Shown here: in pieces, positions 35,101 through 46,614 of the stretch
How positions within the stretch are numbered: the first letter of the stretch is position 1
Layout of the letters: every line of letters starts with the position of its first letter
Origin: Gyrodactylus bullatarudis
Lineage: Eukaryota; Platyhelminthes; Monogenea; Gyrodactylidea; Gyrodactylidae
Assembly (NCBI GenBank): GCA_012064415.1
Contig: SSNU01000096.1
Span: 109,953 to 173,952 of the forward strand
DNA length: 64,000 bases
Reading direction: 5' to 3'
Made by a program: the position numbers and the translations under genes
Notes under the pieces: model-generated
What the model was told of the DNA's origin: nothing
Seen by the model: the letters and a program-made list of their open reading frames with translations, nothing else
Database searches by the model: none

Positions 35101-38100
35101 AATAAATTCCTGACCATTTCCCAGTTAATTGCTCCGATTATCTTCACTCTTTTGGCCATATTCCTCAATCAGTACATTTCAAACTTCATCAATACCAGTG
35201 TCGATCAATTATCCCTAGATATCAGGAGTTATTCTCGTTCTGAGGAGGTCTTTATAACCACTCAGAATGTCGGCAACTCCAATTGGTCAGACTTGGTTAA
35301 TAAGCAGATCATGAATTTGTACCAGGAACAGTTTGAAGACATCGAGAGGCTGCACTTTAAAAAGTTTACCAATCGTAGTAAATCTTATGTCAACAACATT
35401 TTGGATGTCCCCATCACTCAGGGCCATCAGGAATATGTTACCAAGTATATCTTGGGTCTTGTCGCTGAGCCAGTTCAGAACAAATTTGAATTGATCAGTT
35501 ACTTTCAGGCGGAATCCCTTCATGCCCAGCCAATCGCTATGAATGCTCTCTCTAATACCATTTTGAATCATTTATCAAAGAGCTTCATTTCAAAAAATAT
35601 CTCAGACTCTGACCAGGTATGTTAATTTTTCCTTCTGAATCTCACGAATTTTATTTTAAAAAAAAGGAAAACATGTTAAAAGTGGCACTCACTAAACTTT
35701 TGTCCCTTGTGTTATTTTATGAACTCTACGATATGGACCAATGAAAATAATTCTTGGCCATTACTCAAAGAGGTAATTTGATTTCTCATACGGATTTATG
35801 AAAAATTGACATACTGGCGTAAACCAATTAGAAGTTATTAATAAATTCTTTGTTAGATTCTAAACTCATATGGAAGGTTAGAGAACAACAAGCGTATATT
35901 CGAGTGATAAACGTTATATTTCGCCGGGTCTCTTCAGACTCTACCCCGGTTAACATATATATATACCATTACAATAATCTATTTGGGACCTTCCATTGGT
36001 TCATTTTGCCATCGCAACTACCTTCGGAAGGGTGGGGAACTGGTTGTAAAATTCATCTAATTTCTTTTGCCTTTTGAGAAAGTTGTCGATTTGTAACTGC
36101 CCCTGTACCTTTTTCGTTTTCCTTTGGTTGTTGAGCTGTTTTTCCTTCCTCTCTTATCACTAATTACAGGTTGACTGGTAATTTGATTATCAACTATTGT
36201 TGACTTCTCATTGTTTTCACATTTTGCCAATTCTGTAATATTTACTGGGGCTGTACACTGGATAGGAGATAGAAGATTATCAGCTTTAGCTAACGTCTCA
36301 TTAATTTCGATTTCTTTTTCCGTTTCATTTTGTGTAGAGCAATGGGTGGGAGTTCCAACATCTAGATTCAGAATTCTTCCGATTTTCGCAATCTGCTTGC
36401 TTTTGATGTGGACATCACGACCTTTGAATCCTAATTTATTTGCAAACTCCTTGTGGACACATAGATTTGGTTTGAGCTTGGTGATGAAATGGCTCTCAGC
36501 GCATCTCAAATTTGCTTTTCTGGTCTTGCTTGATTCCGTTGGATTGACTTGGTATAGGATTCTGAAGGTCGACGCATCCGCGAAGTGACCTGTTTCCTCT
36601 AGATGGTGTTGAACTGCACTGTTATGTTTTGGTCTGAGGTGTTCTCTTACTCTCTCTCCAAGTGATCGAGTTGTTTTTCCAACATATGAAGATCCACATG
36701 AGCATTTGAAGTGGTAAATAGCCCCTTTCTTTTTCAGCTTTAGGATTTGATCTTTATTGCGACCGTTGATTAGTTTCGACGTCCTCTAGATGAGCTTGAG
36801 CTTCCTCTCTGGAAATGTTTGCTTAGTTATATTCGACAGTTTGTTGTTCAAAATAGACTTGCTTGCATCTCCTTTGAAAGGTAGCACCAGGTACAAAGGT
36901 TGGTCATTATCATCTTCCTCCTTCGACTTATCTTTTGGGTGAGAGTGTTTTTCGATAAAGTTCTCCGGGTATCCGTTGCGCTTTAGAAGGTCTCTCAGCT
37001 TCTTCCTCTCCTCGTGTACGAATTCAGCTGAGACTAACCGATCAATGCTTAGAAAGGCATTGCTCACCACTCTTTTTTTGTTTCTATAGGCGAAAAACTA
37101 TGAAAAGGCAAAAACTGGGTAGGGGTTGCTGTCTTTCGATGAATCCTCGTGATTGCTCTCGGACCATCTCGTGAAATTTTAAGATCAAGAAAACTCAGCT
37201 TCCCTTCAATCTCTATTTCGTTGGTGAAGTTTACATTGGGATGAATCATATTCATGCATTTGGCTCATTTCTCCGACATCAGCATCTCTTTCAACCATTA
37301 GGAATGTGTCATCAAGGTATCTGAGGTATAATCGGGAGTTGCTGATCATCTGCTGCATTGGTTCCTGTTCAAGGGATGCCAGAAACATATCAGCGAGGAG
37401 TGGACCGATTGGACTTCCCACTGCGACTCCATCAATCTGCTTGTATAGCCCTCCAAATTTGAAATCGATGTTGACGACCGTCATGTATATGAGATCTTTG
37501 ACTGTTTCCGGGACACTACATAAAGAGGGATACTTAGATATTTGGTTCATTATAAACTTAACCGTCTCTTTGATTGGCACGTTTGTAAGCAGAGAGGACA
37601 CGTCAAAAGAGATCATTTGGCTGTTATGAAAGTTGGTGTCTCTGAGTTTGGAAACGACATCTCTTGAATTGGACACTGAATATTCACACCCTTTGTCTAT
37701 AACGTTGTTCGCTTGCTGCCTGACTATGTTGTCTTCTGGCTTGTATTGGTCTGTCTGTAGAAAGAGGAGAAAAGGGTGTAGTATTTCTTAAAGAGGAAGG
37801 ATTATAAAAATTATAGTGATTGTTACAATAATCAGAATTATTAGAGAAATAACTCTGATAATATAATTCATCACTTGAAGGAAAATTAAAATAAAGATTA
37901 GAATAAAAAACATTTATGACATGAAAACTCACCGCAAGGGATTCTTTTTCATTTCATCGATGTTAAAAATCCCTTAGTCTCTTTGTCATTCAGAAAAATT
38001 ACTGGAGAACAAGAGGGGACAAATATTCTCTAGACTAGCCCTCAAAATTATCGAATTCTTTCACAAATTTAAACCAGATTACGTTATCTATTTTTATCAT

Positions 38101-41100
38101 TCGAAAGAAAAAAAATCCAATATTTTTGTACTTTTCATCCGGTTATTAAAAAATCTTTGAACTTTTGGTGAAAATTTTGAGATTTCTCTTATAGATATTC
38201 CCAATTTTATATCAATTAACCAAATAAAGAGGTATCTAATAATGAGAAAAACACAAGAAAAATTACATTTTTTTCAAATTACCTTTTATCTGAAAAGAAT
38301 GTTAATTTAATAATTTTCATGTCCCTCTCATTGATCTATTTATAGCTAATCTGTCCAAATATGAGGGAAAAGGATCGTTTGAATCCTCCGAGAATTCACA
38401 TTGTCAACCATCCCTTTCAAATAACCCCGGGAGAGCTGGCCAAACAGTTGGGGACAATTGAAACATTGGTGAGACAAATTGCCGGCTCATTCCCGTTCTA
38501 CATCAATCTCCTGGTTGGTTTCTCTTATTTGGTCTGCTCTCAGATCATTAGCATTGTCCATGAACTGCAAACCAAGTCGAAGCATTTACAATTTTTGTCT
38601 GGAGTCAAATTTCGTAAGTATCAATATATAAAAACGTCAACAACAGAGCGCTATGAGCTATGAGCATTTCAACCATACTCTGTTTTTAGCAATCTACTGG
38701 CTAGCAAATTTCCTTGTCGACTACATATTCTACTGGATAATATCTGTCATTTCAATCCTCTTATTCGTCTTCCTCAAAGCTGATGATTATGCCGAACATC
38801 CACAGGTCCTTCTCGTATTGTTTAGCCTCTATGGATTTTCAGGTCTAGCCCAAAATTACTATCTTTCCAGGTTCTTTGTCAATCCAAGCTCGGCTACGAT
38901 ATTCCTAACTTCATACAGTATTGTTTCTTGTGAGTTTTATATATATTTCTGTAAATATGCGAAATAAAGACTTTTTCAGAATCTTCGTCAATAAAGTAAA
39001 CCTAATTAAGATGAGAATTTACTACTATTTTTACTAAAAAACTCAATATTTTTCTCCAGATAGTCTGGAATAATTATTTAGACGAAGAATTCAAACTTGA
39101 CCATAGATGGTTGAGAGAAACTAGTGGTTTTTTAATTTTTGGTCGTTACCCTCTGTGATAATTGAAAAATTCTGATTATTCGATTTTTCCCAACGACGAC
39201 GAATTTTAGTGAACTTCTTTGGTCAGATTCGAATCATTTGTTCAATCTTGATCCGAAATATGAGTATCAGTTTGCTTTAGATCTTCGAAATCGATTAAAA
39301 AATTGAGCTCATAGCCTCATTGGGAATTTGAAATTCGTAAAATTCAAATTTTTTTCTATTTCAACATCCCATGGAATTCAAAATATAAGTTTTATCCAAA
39401 TTATCTGGATAAAAATAGTAAAAAATTCTCATCTTATGTTACCGTCTATCTTTTTACTCAAGTTGATACGCCCTGGGACTTCAGTTACTCTTGTTACTCA
39501 GTCTCAAAATAATCTTACAGTCTCACGAATTCCGGGAATCTTGTTACTAGCAAAAAGTCTACCTGACTTTTAGATAAACACTTGTTACTCGGTTTTTAAA
39601 AATTATCTCATCACTCGTAATTCATGATTAAAATTACGATTAATTGAATCTTGAACCAATTTTTTTGGCTAAATTGTCATCAACAATGTTTGTTCTTAGA
39701 CTAACGGGGTAATATCTATAATAAATATTTATTATCAATTTTTCAGCCTTTATCGGATTGTTTTTACAAATAATTTTGTCAAATCCAACCTTTGGCAATC
39801 TTGATATTGCTGCGAGAATCGTCGGCTTCTTCCAGGTATTCTTTCCATCCTTCAACTTTTCCCATGGCATTTTGATGGTATTTTTCAATTCAAAATTCAA
39901 GAAACTCTGCGACCGTCCAGAGGTCAAATTCATCTGTGACTACCTTCACGTTGAGAATCCGTGTTGTCAGAACAACTGTGGCAAGGTCTGCGCTTATTGG
40001 AATGATAACTATTTCATCTTTGGAAGAAATGGCGTTGGCTATCACTGCCTAGCAATGACTCTACAGTTTATCTTTTTCATTAACCTCGTCATATTTCTTG
40101 ACTCGTCATTAGCCCCGTATTTCCTCAACAAACTAGATAAGGGTAAGACCTATTTTTTGCATAGACAAGACAAAATTGATTTTAATCAATCCACTGAATA
40201 TCTAGCTATGATTTTCATTCATTTGAAAATGATTCGACTCAAGAGGTCCCTTCGTCTCCTCTTCAAGATGAAGTCAAAATCTCTCTCCGGTAAGACCCTG
40301 GAGACAACCATCAACGATAATCAAGATGAGGCAAGCATTTCCATGTTCAATGAAGGCCAGCCAATCGGACAGGACTTGAGTGACCTGGAAGATGAAATTT
40401 CTGGTCCCCAAGAGTCTGAATACATGGACCTGGATGTTAAAAGACAGAGAGCTCACGTGGAAGCAATCACAAACTTTTCCCTTCCCAGTGATAATGGGTA
40501 AGTTGAAATATTAGATCATTTACACTCTCTTCTGTGCTATTTCTAATGGCATTTTTCCCCTCTTTTACTACAGTCTCGTCATAAAAGATGTTAGCAAGCG
40601 ATACTTTAGTCCGAAATTCTTCTCCTGCTCAACCAATGTGAATTGGGCTGTAAAGAATATGTTTCTTGCTGTCAAGTCGGGAGAATGTTTTGGACTGTTG
40701 GGAGTAAATGGGGCGGGTAAGACGACCACTTTCAAAATGATCACCGGAGACATTGAACCGACAAGGGGAGAAATCTACATTGACAACATCAATCAGACTG
40801 AAAACATACGAGAGGCCCAAAGTAGACTTGGCTATTGCCCACAATTCGATGCAATCCTAACCTACATGACAGGCCGAGAAAATGTCTTATTCTTTGGTCG
40901 ACTCAAGAACATTCCCAAGAAAAGCCTTCTCAGAGAAATGGAAAACCTCTTCAAATGGCTCGGCCTCAAGGGACATGAGAATAAAGTCGTTTCTGCCTAT
41001 TCTGGTGGAATGAAGAGAAAATTATCTCTGGCCATTGCGCTAATGGGCGAGAATTCTTTGGTATGCTTGGATGAGCCTACTTCAGGTGTTGACCCAGCCT

Positions 41101-41727
41101 CGAGGAGACTTGTATGGAGAGTGATTCTCAAATATTTGAAGAAGGGCAAAACTATCATTCTCACTTCTCATAGGTTGGTTATTATTAACTTGTTGTACAA
41201 AATCTTGATTTTTATCTACATTTTTTCAGCATGGAGGAATGTGAAGCATTGTGTTCTCGTCTGTGTATCATGGTCAATGGGAGAATGCAATGTTTGGGGT
41301 CTTGTCAGCATTTAAAAAATCGATTTGGTCGTGGTTACACTGTAACTTTAAAGTTTAAATTGTTACATCAAAACGAGAATCAAGACAGTGACACCAACAA
41401 GTCTTTAGTGAATAGAATTATTGACTTTTTTAATACACAATTTCCCGGTTCTAAACTCCTCGAAACCTGTGACGTAAGTTTACCAAATTCTCAAACACAC
41501 AATGTTGGGATTTAACAAAAAATTTATTTTCATAATTCCAGAATGTAATCAAATTCAATATTAATTTGAGTGTGAATGATGATCAAAAGAACAACTGCAA
41601 GCTGAGTGATATTTTCAGGAAGTTGGAAGAAAATCATAAATCGTTAAACTTGGAGAATTTTACAATTAATCAAACAACTTTAGAGCATGTATTCATTGAT
41701 TTTGCTCGACAACAATATGATATTTGA
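23160..41727 (+). CDS. ABCA-subfamily ABC transporter (full transporter), 16 exons
   Basis: Exons 23160-24156, 24707-24880, 25621-25802, 26017-26275, 28205-28359, 28643-29009, 30653-30902, 33164-33222, 33984-34049, 35006-35616, 38346-38613, 38690-38929, 39747-40497, 40574-41173, 41230-41473, 41542-41727; all phases agree; about 1802 aa, normal for ABCA. Layout TMD1-NBD1-TMD2-NBD2, with a large extracellular loop after the first TM in each half. NBD1: Walker [10 protein letters not shown] (523-531), LSGGY (622-626), Walker B Asp646-Glu647. NBD2: GVNGAGKTT (1503-1511), YSGGM (1602), Asp1626-Glu1627, H-loop [12 protein letters not shown]. Both ATP sites look functional. Family members move lipids across membranes. 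The short exons 8 and 9 encode a hydrophilic linker. Introns hold several PLE copies and a foldback. The subtype (A1/A3-like) cannot be settled by eye. Confidence 0.93.
24230..24660 (-). mobile_element. PLE 3' tail fragment (ABCA intron 1)
   Basis: Minus-strand match to the shared PLE tail: TATAGATTAATGAAGAATTTC on the plus strand, then TCCTTCACCCAAAC, and the AGCTCACATAGGCCAAGG word. 5'-truncated. Confidence 0.65.
26320..26740 (-). mobile_element. PLE 3' tail fragment (ABCA intron 4)
   Basis: The minus-strand frame has [20 protein letters not shown], the conserved end of the PLE endonuclease region, then the common tail. Confidence 0.7.
27600..27659. repeat. piggyBac-like solo terminus
   Basis: Ends CCAAAGGGTTAA (TTAA 27656-27659), complementary to the TTAACCCTTT termini of other elements here. 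The other end was not found. Confidence 0.4.
27660..27930 (-). mobile_element. PLE 3' tail fragment, internally deleted (ABCA intron 4)
   Basis: Contains ATTAACACCAAATGTACATTTC and TACTGTCATCACTCGGG as in the copy at 7.4-7.8 kb, but lacks the middle part. It follows the solo terminus directly. Confidence 0.6.
28100..28204. other. End of ABCA intron 4
   Basis: No further feature. The acceptor is TTTAAAACAG at 28195-28204. Confidence 0.4.
29880..30520 (-). mobile_element. Penelope-like element: GIY-YIG endonuclease fragment (ABCA intron 6)
   Basis: The minus-strand frame 30069-30464 (131 aa) carries a clear GIY-YIG domain: [23 protein letters not shown], then IREKFYI and [14 protein letters not shown] at the end. 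In PLE this endonuclease nicks the target for reverse transcription. The polymerase part is absent (5' truncation). It differs from the family at 36-37.7 kb, so at least two PLE lineages are present. Confidence 0.85.
31262..31544. mobile_element. 283-bp foldback element, near-complete palindrome (ABCA intron 7)
   Basis: Begins TTATCTAGAAATATTTCG and ends with the near complement AAATATTTCTAGATAA. Inner blocks also pair: GTGCTTATGTAATATAT with ATATATTACCTAAGCAC, and GAGATTGGTACGAAAG with CTTTCGTACCAGTCTC. Arms run about 120 bp with a short AT-rich centre. Tips next to TA resemble Tc1/mariner-type MITEs (inference). Confidence 0.7.
31701..31743 (-). ncRNA. Hammerhead ribozyme-like motif (PLE, left arm)
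   Basis: On the minus strand: stem I TTGGT/ACCAA, core CCGAAGA (canonical CUGANGA with U4 changed to C), GAA, then stem III as the perfect palindrome AATAAAGCTTTATT, then the cleavage base C. Stem I pairing and the core fit a type I hammerhead. Stem II is very short. The U4 change probably lowers or abolishes activity. Confidence 0.55.
31991..32033 (+). ncRNA. Hammerhead ribozyme-like motif (PLE, right arm)
   Basis: Plus-strand counterpart of the motif in the left arm, with the same CCGAAGA core, stem III palindrome and stem I. It lies 29 bp upstream of the PLE ATG. Confidence 0.55.
35902..35941 (-). ncRNA. Hammerhead ribozyme motif in PLE terminal repeat
   Basis: Minus strand: stem I GAGU/ACUC (4 bp), intact core CUGAAGA, closing pair of stem II within GACCCGGC, then GAAA, an AT-rich stem III centred on AACGUU, and cleavage base C. 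All invariant core bases (C3 U4 G5 A6, G8 A9, G12 A13 A14, A15.1-U16.1, H17) are present. Stem II is minimal. Confidence 0.65.
36057..37676 (-). pseudogene. PLE polyprotein: reverse transcriptase and GIY-YIG endonuclease, broken
   Basis: RT motifs: [16 protein letters not shown] (A), [16 protein letters not shown] (B), LRYLDDTF (C, both Asp present). A thumb region follows with [18 protein letters not shown] near 36530-36740: [26 protein letters not shown] basic C-terminus starts at KGRDVHIK. The frame changes near 37206-37255 and again near 37064-37070, and TAG at 36786-36788 interrupts the reading frame before the endonuclease. The copy is therefore dead, though the mutations are few. The 5' end of the ORF is not present in continuous form. 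Confidence 0.85.
37961..38345. other. Rest of ABCA intron 10
   Basis: Near 38120-38220 a diverged copy of repeat family R1 (complement of the TTGGGAAT word) is visible. Nothing else. Confidence 0.4.
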
Positions 41728-42034
41728 ACAGATTTTTTAAAGATATTTTTGTTATTAAAAATTAAATAAAACTATAATTTTATTCATAGAAAACATTAAC
41801 TTTATATTCTCTTCTGAGTTGGACTCTCAAGAGAGAGAATTTTTAGTGTGAAGAGAGAGAATTTCTATTCTATTGTAAAGGCTTTACACTGTAAAGCTAA
41901 TTTTGGTTCAAATTTGAAAATAATCTACTTTAATTCTTTAAACAAAAATTATTAAAGGTTACAGTTATTGTTTAAGCTAGGTGAGCAATCAAAAATTTTG
42001 TCATCGCAAATTTTAAAAGCTTCTAGGTTTTATA
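41728..42034. promoter_or_regulatory. ABCA 3' end and AlaRS promoter region
   Basis: Contains a poly(A) signal AATAAA at 41765-41770 for ABCA, then two near-repeats of GAGAGAGAATTT (from 41830 and 41852). Head-to-tail spacing between the two genes is 307 bp, so the AlaRS promoter must lie here unless a 5' exon exists further upstream. Confidence 0.5.
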
Positions 42035-45000
42035 ATGACTACAGCAAAAGAAGTTAGAAAACAGTTCATAGATTTTTTCACGGAAAAAGAACATCTCTAT
42101 ATCAAGTCTTCATCTACAATTCCTCATAATGATCCTACTCTACTCTTCTCTAATGCCGGGATGTGTCAGTTCAAGCCCATATTTCAAGGAACTGTTAATC
42201 CCAACACGGATATGGCTAAATGGAAGAGAGCTGCCAACTCTCAAAAGTGTATCAGAGCAGGAGGTAAACATAATGATCTTGACGATGTTGGAAGAGACGT
42301 ATATCATCACACTTTCTTTGAAATGTTGGGAAATTGGTCGTTTGGCGATTACTTCAAGGCTGAAACGTGTGCTTGGGCTCTGGAATTATTGACTGAAAAG
42401 TGGAAACTTCCAAAGGAACGTCTCTACGTCTCCTATTTCGGTGGAGACTCAAAATCAAGTCTTCCACCTGACAATGAAGCCAAAGAAATTTGGTTGAAAC
42501 TTGGCTTTCCCGAAAATCGTGTCCTCCCCTTTGGCATGAGAGACAACTTTTGGGAAATGGGTGAAACTGGACCTTGTGGACCTTGTTCAGAAATACACTT
42601 TGATCGTATTGGAGGCAGAGATGCCAGTGCCCTGGTCAACATGGACGATCCTGACGTAATAGAGATTTGGAATCTTGTCTTTATGCAGTTCAATAGGGAG
42701 GAGGATGGCTCCCTTAGATCTCTACCAAACAAGAATATCGATACTGGAATGGGCCTTGAAAGGGTCTTGTCAATAATCCAAGGGAAGAGGAGTAATTACG
42801 ACACTGACCTTTTTATGCCAATCTTTGAAAAGATTGAAAAAGACCTTGGAGTACGCAAGTATACTGGCCTTGTTGGAGCTAGTGATGTGGATGGTCTCGA
42901 CATGGCCTATCGTGTATTGGCTGACCATGCCAGAGTCTTGTCAATAGCTCTTGCTGACGGTGGACGACCCAGTAATACTGGACGAGGTTACGTTTTGAGG
43001 AGAATCTTACGAAGAGCCATTCGATTCTCAAACAGTGTCTTTAACGCAGAGCCTGGATTTTTTGCTTCGCTTGTTGATGTTGTATCTGAAATTCTTGGGG
43101 ATACTTTCTCCGAAATACCCAGAGAAATTGAAATTATTAAAGATATTATTAATGAAGAGGAACAAATCTTCTTGAAAACCCTGAAGAGGGGTCAAAACCT
43201 TTTGGTCAAGGAAATCGAAACTCTCAAACTAGAGGGGAAATGTCAGATATCTGGGGACGTTGCCTGGAAACTTTATAATACCTATGGTTTCCCTATTGAT
43301 TTAACTCAGCTCATTGCCGAAGAGTACAAGTTCACAGTTGATGTTGATGCCTATGAAGTGGCCAAGGAAAACGATAAACTGAATAGTCAAGGGGATGCCA
43401 AATCGGCCAAGAACAAAGTCGACTTGGACGTTCACAAAATTGAACAACTCAAGAAGGAAGGAATCCCTTCTACCAATGATTTGGCCAAATATGATTACAC
43501 CTCCAAATCATCCACCACTCTTGATTATCGTGAGTTACTCATTCTGTTAGAATTTAATTAATCCTAATTTAATGATTCATAAGAAGGCAGATATTGATCA
43601 TCTGTCAAACAATAAAACTACACTACCCTTTGTAGTTCATTAAGAAAGATTTGAAATTCATTGAGGAATAGTATTTCAATCTATAAAGAATTCAATTTTC
43701 AATGGAATAGTAAAAGATTAAGAAAAACATTAAATTTATAAATTAAAAGAGGCTTGATCTTTAGGCTTGATTAAATCCTTGATAAGGATTCCTTATGAAT
43801 CAAATTAAATAATTTCTTTGTTTTTTAATAATATTGATTGATAAGATTACTGTGTCTTTAGTTTTATTCACCAAGATCATTTCTAAAACCTTCCCATCAT
43901 AAAGTTTATTTCCATCACCTAACTCTTTTTGAAGCTATTAGGTGTGATGCAAGAGAATTTTCTTACTATAGAAAAATATATCTACAAATAGGAAAATTTG
44001 AGAAAACATCTTAATTCTTCTTATCTAAAATGATATCTTATAGTCAGCGATGGTAAAATTCTCGGCCCAGCTTTGAATCCCTTTTAATTTTTTAAACCCA
44101 AGCCAACCTTGTGAATCTATAGTTCATCTCAAGATGGAATTTGTGAATGGGGAATTAATCAATTAGATTAATCAATGTTTCTCTTTAGCTCTTAAAATCA
44201 AATCAAGATTAACATTTGATTTGTGTGTTTTTTAGTAATTTTCCACTGTCTTCTCTGCCAAGAATCGGTCAGGAACTGGTTAGATGGTAATCTTCATGTC
44301 GTGTTCTTCCACTAACGATTATTTCTTATCTCTCATGGATTTCAAAAACATGACTCCTTCCTGTTCATCAGTATATTTTGGTAATTTAGTTTACAAAAAC
44401 TGAATCCTCAAATCAATTTTGGCATAATTTCTAAGTATAAAATCCATCCTTGAATGATTCTCAATTATCACTCTGATCAATTTCAGATTTTGATGAAATC
44501 GAAACCAAAATTACAAAGATCATAAATGAAAATGGCGAGTTTGTAACCTCCCTCGAAGCAGGAAAGTGCGGTCTAGTCCTTGAAAAGACCAATTTTTACG
44601 CAGAGTCTGGTGGCCAGGTTGCCGATACTGGATTCATCTCATCAGGGGACACTGAACTTTCCGTTTCTGATGTCCAACTAAAGGGACCATTCGTATTGCA
44701 CATTTGCCAATTGGAGTCTGGCAAGATTAGCCTCGGCCAAAAGGTCTCCTGTTCCATTGATAAGCAACGTAGAGTTTCCCTAATGCAAAATCACACAGCT
44801 ACCCATGTGATAAACTTTGCCCTTAGGGAAATCATCCCAGAGACCGATCAAAAGGGCAGCCTCGTAGTCCCTGAAAAGTTTAGATTCGACTACTCAACAA
44901 AGCGACCCCTCACCCCTGAAGAGATCACACAAGTTGAGAACAAATCAATCGAACTGATCAAGAGTAAAAAGAAAATCTTCCACAAAGACATTCCCCTTGC

Positions 45001-46605
45001 CGATGCCAAATCAATCAAAGGCATAAGAGCTGTATTTGGGGAACAATATCCAGACCCTGTTCGTGTTGTCTCTATTGGTGTTGAAGTAGAAGAACTTCTC
45101 AAGGATCCCAACTCAAATTATGGCCTGCAAACCTCCATTGAGTTGTGTGGGGGAACGTAAGTACCATTTTTGCTTATAATTTTTTATATCAATTTATATC
45201 TGCGTTTTTTTTGTTTAACAGCCATGTCATAACAGTGGATCATATTGGCCATTTCATTGTGGTTGGTGAGGAAGCCATTGCTAGTGGGACACGTCGTCTT
45301 GTCGCCATTACTGGCCAGGAGGCTGTCAGATCTCAGAATATTGCCAAATCCCTCCAAGAGAAGCTCAATGACCTCTTGAAAGACATTGACGCCGTCAATG
45401 ATACCACAAATGCTACAGACTTGAATTCACTCCAGAATAAGATTGTTGCCTTGTCCAATGAGGCCACTGGGCTACAGATCTCTGTTGTCCTCAAAAAAAC
45501 CATTATCAACACCTTGAATGAGAACAAGAAGAAGATTATCGACAAGATCAAAGTGTTTAATGATGCTCATGTAACCAATGTAAGTGTGAAAATTTTCAAA
45601 ACTCTTTTAACTTTAATCATTTTTAAAGTAATACCACTGATGATACTTTAAGAAATGTGCTTACGGTTTTAATACATAACTCCTTTTATATACTTTCAAA
45701 ATGTCTAACTAATAGAATTTCTGAATGAATGGAGTTGTAAAACATTTACATTACAATTGCAATTCATTCAAAGCATGTCACTACTTGCTGAACCTTTTTT
45801 CTACCTACATACTATTAGCATATAAAAAACGTAAACTTTTGTCAACTCAATTTTGTGCCTACTTCACCATGTTGTAGCAGAATAATCTACCCCAATTCGG
45901 ATGCAGTAGACTTTAAAGTATCCAAAGCGTAAAAAACCTTGAGCAAATCAAATATTTTCATTGACAATCTCAATATTTCCCCACCTAAAAATTAGAAAAA
46001 AAGATGGAATAGTAAATTAATTTGATTTTTTCTAACAGCTAAAGAAAGAAATTGAAGAGCTTATTGAAAATCCTGGCAACGAAGATTATGTCATCAAGCT
46101 TTTCGATTCCCCAGTCTCCAACTCCAACCTAGTCAAGAATTCCCTGAAAGAGTTTGAACAAAAAGTGCCCACCAAAGCTATTATGGCCATTACCAAAGAT
46201 TATGACTCAAACAAGATCTTATGCATCTCCATTGTACCCAAAGTTAGTACCATTTAAATTATCTCTAACTGTTTATATTGATTGGTTTCTCAAAATATAC
46301 AGATGAATGATTATATGAAATAAATATTCGTTTAAATTAATTATCTCCTCACGATATTGAATCAGTTTAGCTGAGAGGTCGGACATTCAATGCTACTTTT
46401 TTAGTAATATATTTTTTCTTTTATTTAGAAATTACTCTCAGCCGGTCTCAAAGCAAAAGAATGGATAAACAGTGTACAAAATTTATTGGAAGGTAAAGGC
46501 GGTGGTAAGGATGAATGTGCCATGGCAACTGGAACAGGTTTATCAAATTCTGAGAAAATTGTTGAAGCTGCCAGGCAATTTGCAAAGCTGTCCTTGAAAT
46601 CTTGA
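42035..46605 (+). CDS. AARS: Alanyl-tRNA synthetase
   Basis: Exons 42035-43529, 44487-45156, 45222-45579, 46039-46242, 46429-46605; phases 1,2,0,0; 967 aa, close to the 968 aa of the human cytosolic enzyme. It charges tRNA-Ala and edits Ser and Gly mischarges. Class II core in residues 1-260: motif 2 around Arg65 and following [32 protein letters not shown], motif 3 [11 protein letters not shown] (236-246). Editing domain: HTATH at 601-605 and CGGTH at 719-723, whose Thr codon is split by intron 3's predecessor (45157-45221). The C-terminal DHHA1-type domain ends [19 protein letters not shown]; all zinc ligands of the editing site are present. Full length implies cytosolic. No mitochondrial presequence is visible at the chosen start. 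Confidence 0.95.
43530..44486. other. AlaRS intron 1
   Basis: 957 bp, AT-rich, with no gene or repeat recognised. Confidence 0.5.
45620..45780 (+). repeat. Decayed PLE tail in AlaRS intron 3
   Basis: ACCACTGATGATACTTTAAG and the following AAATGTGCTTACGGTTTTAA resemble the PLE tail at 62355-62410 (ACCACTGATGATCCTTTGAG...). Confidence 0.5.
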
Positions 46606-46614
46606 TTTTTTATC

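Larger units (their letters stand above)
35862..37960 (-). mobile_element. Penelope-like retroelement, RT plus GIY-YIG, with 3' terminal repeat (ABCA intron 10)
   Basis: Minus strand, opposite to the host gene. Order: intron-like segment (about 37700-37925), reverse transcriptase, GIY-YIG domain, Lys/Ser-rich C-terminus, then a terminal repeat with a hammerhead motif and the start of a second ORF copy (ATGAGTTTAGAATC, near 35867). This 3' repeat arrangement is typical of PLE. Confidence 0.88.

Noticed and set aside
42433..42732. 99-residue minus-strand ORF within AlaRS exon 1
   Set aside because: Shadow of the conserved AlaRS catalytic domain.
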